Below are positions 62,629 to 64,000 of a stretch of 64,000 nt of DNA, piece by piece. Location: positions 269,687 to 333,686 of the forward strand of contig MKUZ01000031.1 in assembly GCA_001899065.1 (NCBI GenBank), written 5' to 3'. A model generated the notes under the pieces. It made no database searches. It was not told the DNA's origin and saw only the letters and a list, made by a program, of their open reading frames with translations. The DNA is from Devosia sp. 66-22. Lineage in GTDB: Bacteria; Pseudomonadota; Alphaproteobacteria; Rhizobiales; Devosiaceae. Every line of letters starts with the position of its first letter. Position 1 is the stretch's first letter. A program made the position numbers and the translations under genes.

Positions 62629-63714
62629 CTAGAAAGCCTTCGCCTGGCCCCCCGCGATAGGCCTGGAAGCCCGGAACCGTCTTCCAATTTCGATGGCAAG
62701 CTTCTCGACGACGAACCATGACAACAGGGCGGCCGGCAGCGTAACCACCAGTGCAAGTACCGCATGTAGGATCGCACCTACATCCGATTGCGGCCAGTCG
62801 AGTTTGATCGTCATGACCTGTTGGATAGGCCAGGTAAGAATGTAGAGGCCATAGGAGATGTCGAACCGCTGCGTCGCGGCACTCAGGTAAGGCACCGTGA
62901 CGCCCCCGAAGGCCAGTGCGACGTAGCTGAAGCTCAAGATCCAGACGGGGGCGCCGTAGACGGTCAGTCCGAGTGGGAGGGCGATAGCTGCAAGAACCCA
63001 GGCCACCGCCGCGTTAATGGGGATCGCTTCGCGATATTGATGCGCGCAGACGCCAAGAAGGAAGCAGAACGCGAACCGCAGCAGCCAACCCACCGAGCCC
63101 TGGAAGACGCCAAGCATGTCGGTGACCGCAAGGCACACACCAACGGACATGCATAGGAAAAGCGTGCGGGATCGAGTCTTGAAGATTCCCAGCGCGACGG
63201 CGGCGCAAAGCAACGTGTAGGCGAGCAGCTCATACTTGATCGTCCAAAGCGGGACATTAGACTCGTTGGGATAGGTCGACCCAGCCCACGCGCCGTCGAT
63301 GTGGGCAGTCTCGAACTGCCAAAGGACGTCGAGCGGATACCAAATTGCGTGAGCGCCCAGATAGTAACTGGGATGGAACTGCGTTAGCGCCAGCGGGACA
63401 AGGACCCAGGCCGTGAACACCGATGAGACAATGAGAGCGGGGAAGATGCGAAGAACACGGGCCACCGCAAAGGGAAGGAGGCGCGCGTCTCGTTCTAGAC
63501 TTCCCATCAGCAGAAGTCCGGAGAGAAAGAAGAAGACGTTTACCGCGTTGCTGCCAAGCTCATACGGACCCCAACTCAGCGGGCGCGCCTCACCATTGCC
63601 AAATACGAGCATGTAAGAATGGCTGGCCACCACAAGGATGGCGGCCAGCAGGCGGACTTGGTTGAAACCGTTGGTGGGACGATCAAGCAAATCCTTCAAT
63701 GTGATTGTGCTCAT
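62629..63714 (-). CDS. acyltransferase 3 family membrane protein (OafA-like)
   Basis: A 361-residue protein with about ten membrane helices. The N-terminal motif NQVRLLAAILVVASHSYML contains the conserved R and catalytic-type His; NVFFFLSGLLLMGSLERD and ILRIFPALIVS follow the family. It would transfer acetyl or other acyl groups onto a surface glycan. The neighbour on the right is unrelated. The 217-base spacer to rcnA contains no gene that I can support. Confidence 0.9.
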   Translation of the reverse strand: MSTITLKDLLDRPTNGFNQVRLLAAILVVASHSYMLVFGNGEARPLSWGPYELGSNAVNVFFFLSGLLLMGSLERDARLLPFAVARVLRIFPALIVSSVFTAWVLVPLALTQFHPSYYLGAHAIWYPLDVLWQFETAHIDGAWAGSTYPNESNVPLWTIKYELLAYTLLCAAVALGIFKTRSRTLFLCMSVGVCLAVTDMLGVFQGSVGWLLRFAFCFLLGVCAHQYREAIPINAAVAWVLAAIALPLGLTVYGAPVWILSFSYVALAFGGVTVPYLSAATQRFDISYGLYILTWPIQQVMTIKLDWPQSDVGAILHAVLALVVTLPAALLSWFVVEKLAIEIGRRFRASRPIAGGQAKAF

Positions 63715-63716
63715 GT

Positions 63717-64000
63717 TCAGACGAGCTTTTTCATCTCGGTGTAGTCGCCCCTGACGCGCAGAGTGACGACAACGTCGGCGCTCCCCCGGTTGCGGAAGAA
63801 CCAGCCATGCGTGCCATCGAAGGGAGGCAACAATGCGCCGTTTCCGACTGGAACCCCCCGCACCTGCTCATACTTGACTGATTGACCGTTGCCCTCGCCG
63901 TGGACGTCCACGTTGATGACGCCGCCATCAACTAGCCACTCGTACTCCGCGGCGGCGCCAGCCGCCATTACTAGCTTGTATTCCGTGCCCTGGCCGGGGG
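63717..64000 (-). CDS. transmembrane anchor-like protein, C-terminal part (runs off the window)
   Basis: The frame continues beyond base 64000 (PGQGTEYKLVMAAGAAAEYEW...), so the internal ATG at 63968 is not the true start. The visible part has the pattern YEWLVDGGVINVDVHGEGNG, PFDGTHGWFFRNRGSADVVVTLRVRGDY of small membrane-anchored proteins often found beside metal or cytochrome genes. Its function is not known to me. It is 2 bases upstream of the acyltransferase gene. Confidence 0.7.
   Translation of the reverse strand, partial: PGQGTEYKLVMAAGAAAEYEWLVDGGVINVDVHGEGNGQSVKYEQVRGVPVGNGALLPPFDGTHGWFFRNRGSADVVVTLRVRGDYTEMKKLV

Noticed and set aside
62398-62721. 107-codon frame between rcnA and the acyltransferase gene
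   Set aside because: It overlaps rcnA and runs antisense into the acyltransferase end, and no family is recognisable.

Overview
The window looks like a chromosome segment of an alphaproteobacterium in the Hyphomicrobiales (Devosia-like). The evidence is the GC-rich, rhizobial-style gene order (EnvC-like LytM protein, CtpA-type S41 protease, divergent polysaccharide deacetylase, rppH; rlmH-rsfS-nadD-proA-proB-obgE; rpmA-rplU) and the many 4-base ATGA/GTGA gene overlaps. The genus is an inference; no rRNA is present.

Region 1 (1-15.4 kb) is conserved housekeeping DNA. It holds a chemotaxis-receptor tail, cell-wall and RNA-decay genes, the ribosome-associated genes rlmH and rsfS, NAD and proline biosynthesis, the GTPase gene obgE, two acetyltransferases, ribosomal proteins L27 and L21, and tRNA-Ser(CGA). 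Nearly all of it is on the minus strand.

Region 2 (15.4-36 kb) starts right after the tRNA and is a patchwork accessory island with many broken genes. It opens with cydA lacking its 5' end and cydB lacking its 3' end, the latter fused tail to tail with a 3'-truncated trxC. Next comes an intact sulfide-detoxification cluster: SqrR/BigR-like repressor, DUF2892 protein, persulfide dioxygenase, DUF442 protein, TauE/SafE exporter and SQR-like flavoprotein. A scrap of mgtA and an RTX-type protein follow. From 21.9 to 33 kb a dispersed repeat family recurs at least seven times. It surrounds one large gene encoding a terminase in which two small-subunit-like segments are fused to a GpA-type large subunit, plus scattered fragments of further terminase copies. 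No portal, capsid, tail or integrase gene is visible. Two inverted iteron-like arrays (about 25.9 and 27.0 kb), two pairs of paralogous small genes, modA-modE without modBC, a lone receiver-domain protein and a DUF3489 protein complete the island.

Region 3 (36-52.6 kb) holds a His-tailed EamA transporter and a complete histidine-utilisation locus: an Opp/Dpp-type ABC transporter, hutD, hutI-hutH-hutG-hutU-hutC and hutF. HutG plus HutF define the two-step formimidoylglutamate route. Three near-identical palindromes in the promoter regions look like HutC operators and tie the transporter to the regulon. A divisome-type penicillin-binding protein lies upstream of hutF.

Region 4 (52.6-64 kb) is metal and envelope stress: an RcnR-like repressor with a P1B-type ATPase carrying an unusual SPA membrane motif, a TetR repressor divergent from a MacB-like ABC exporter, and a divergent Ni/Co efflux locus (CsoR/DmeR-type repressor, NicO and DUF1007 on one side, rcnA on the other). 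An acyltransferase and a partial membrane-anchor protein end the window.
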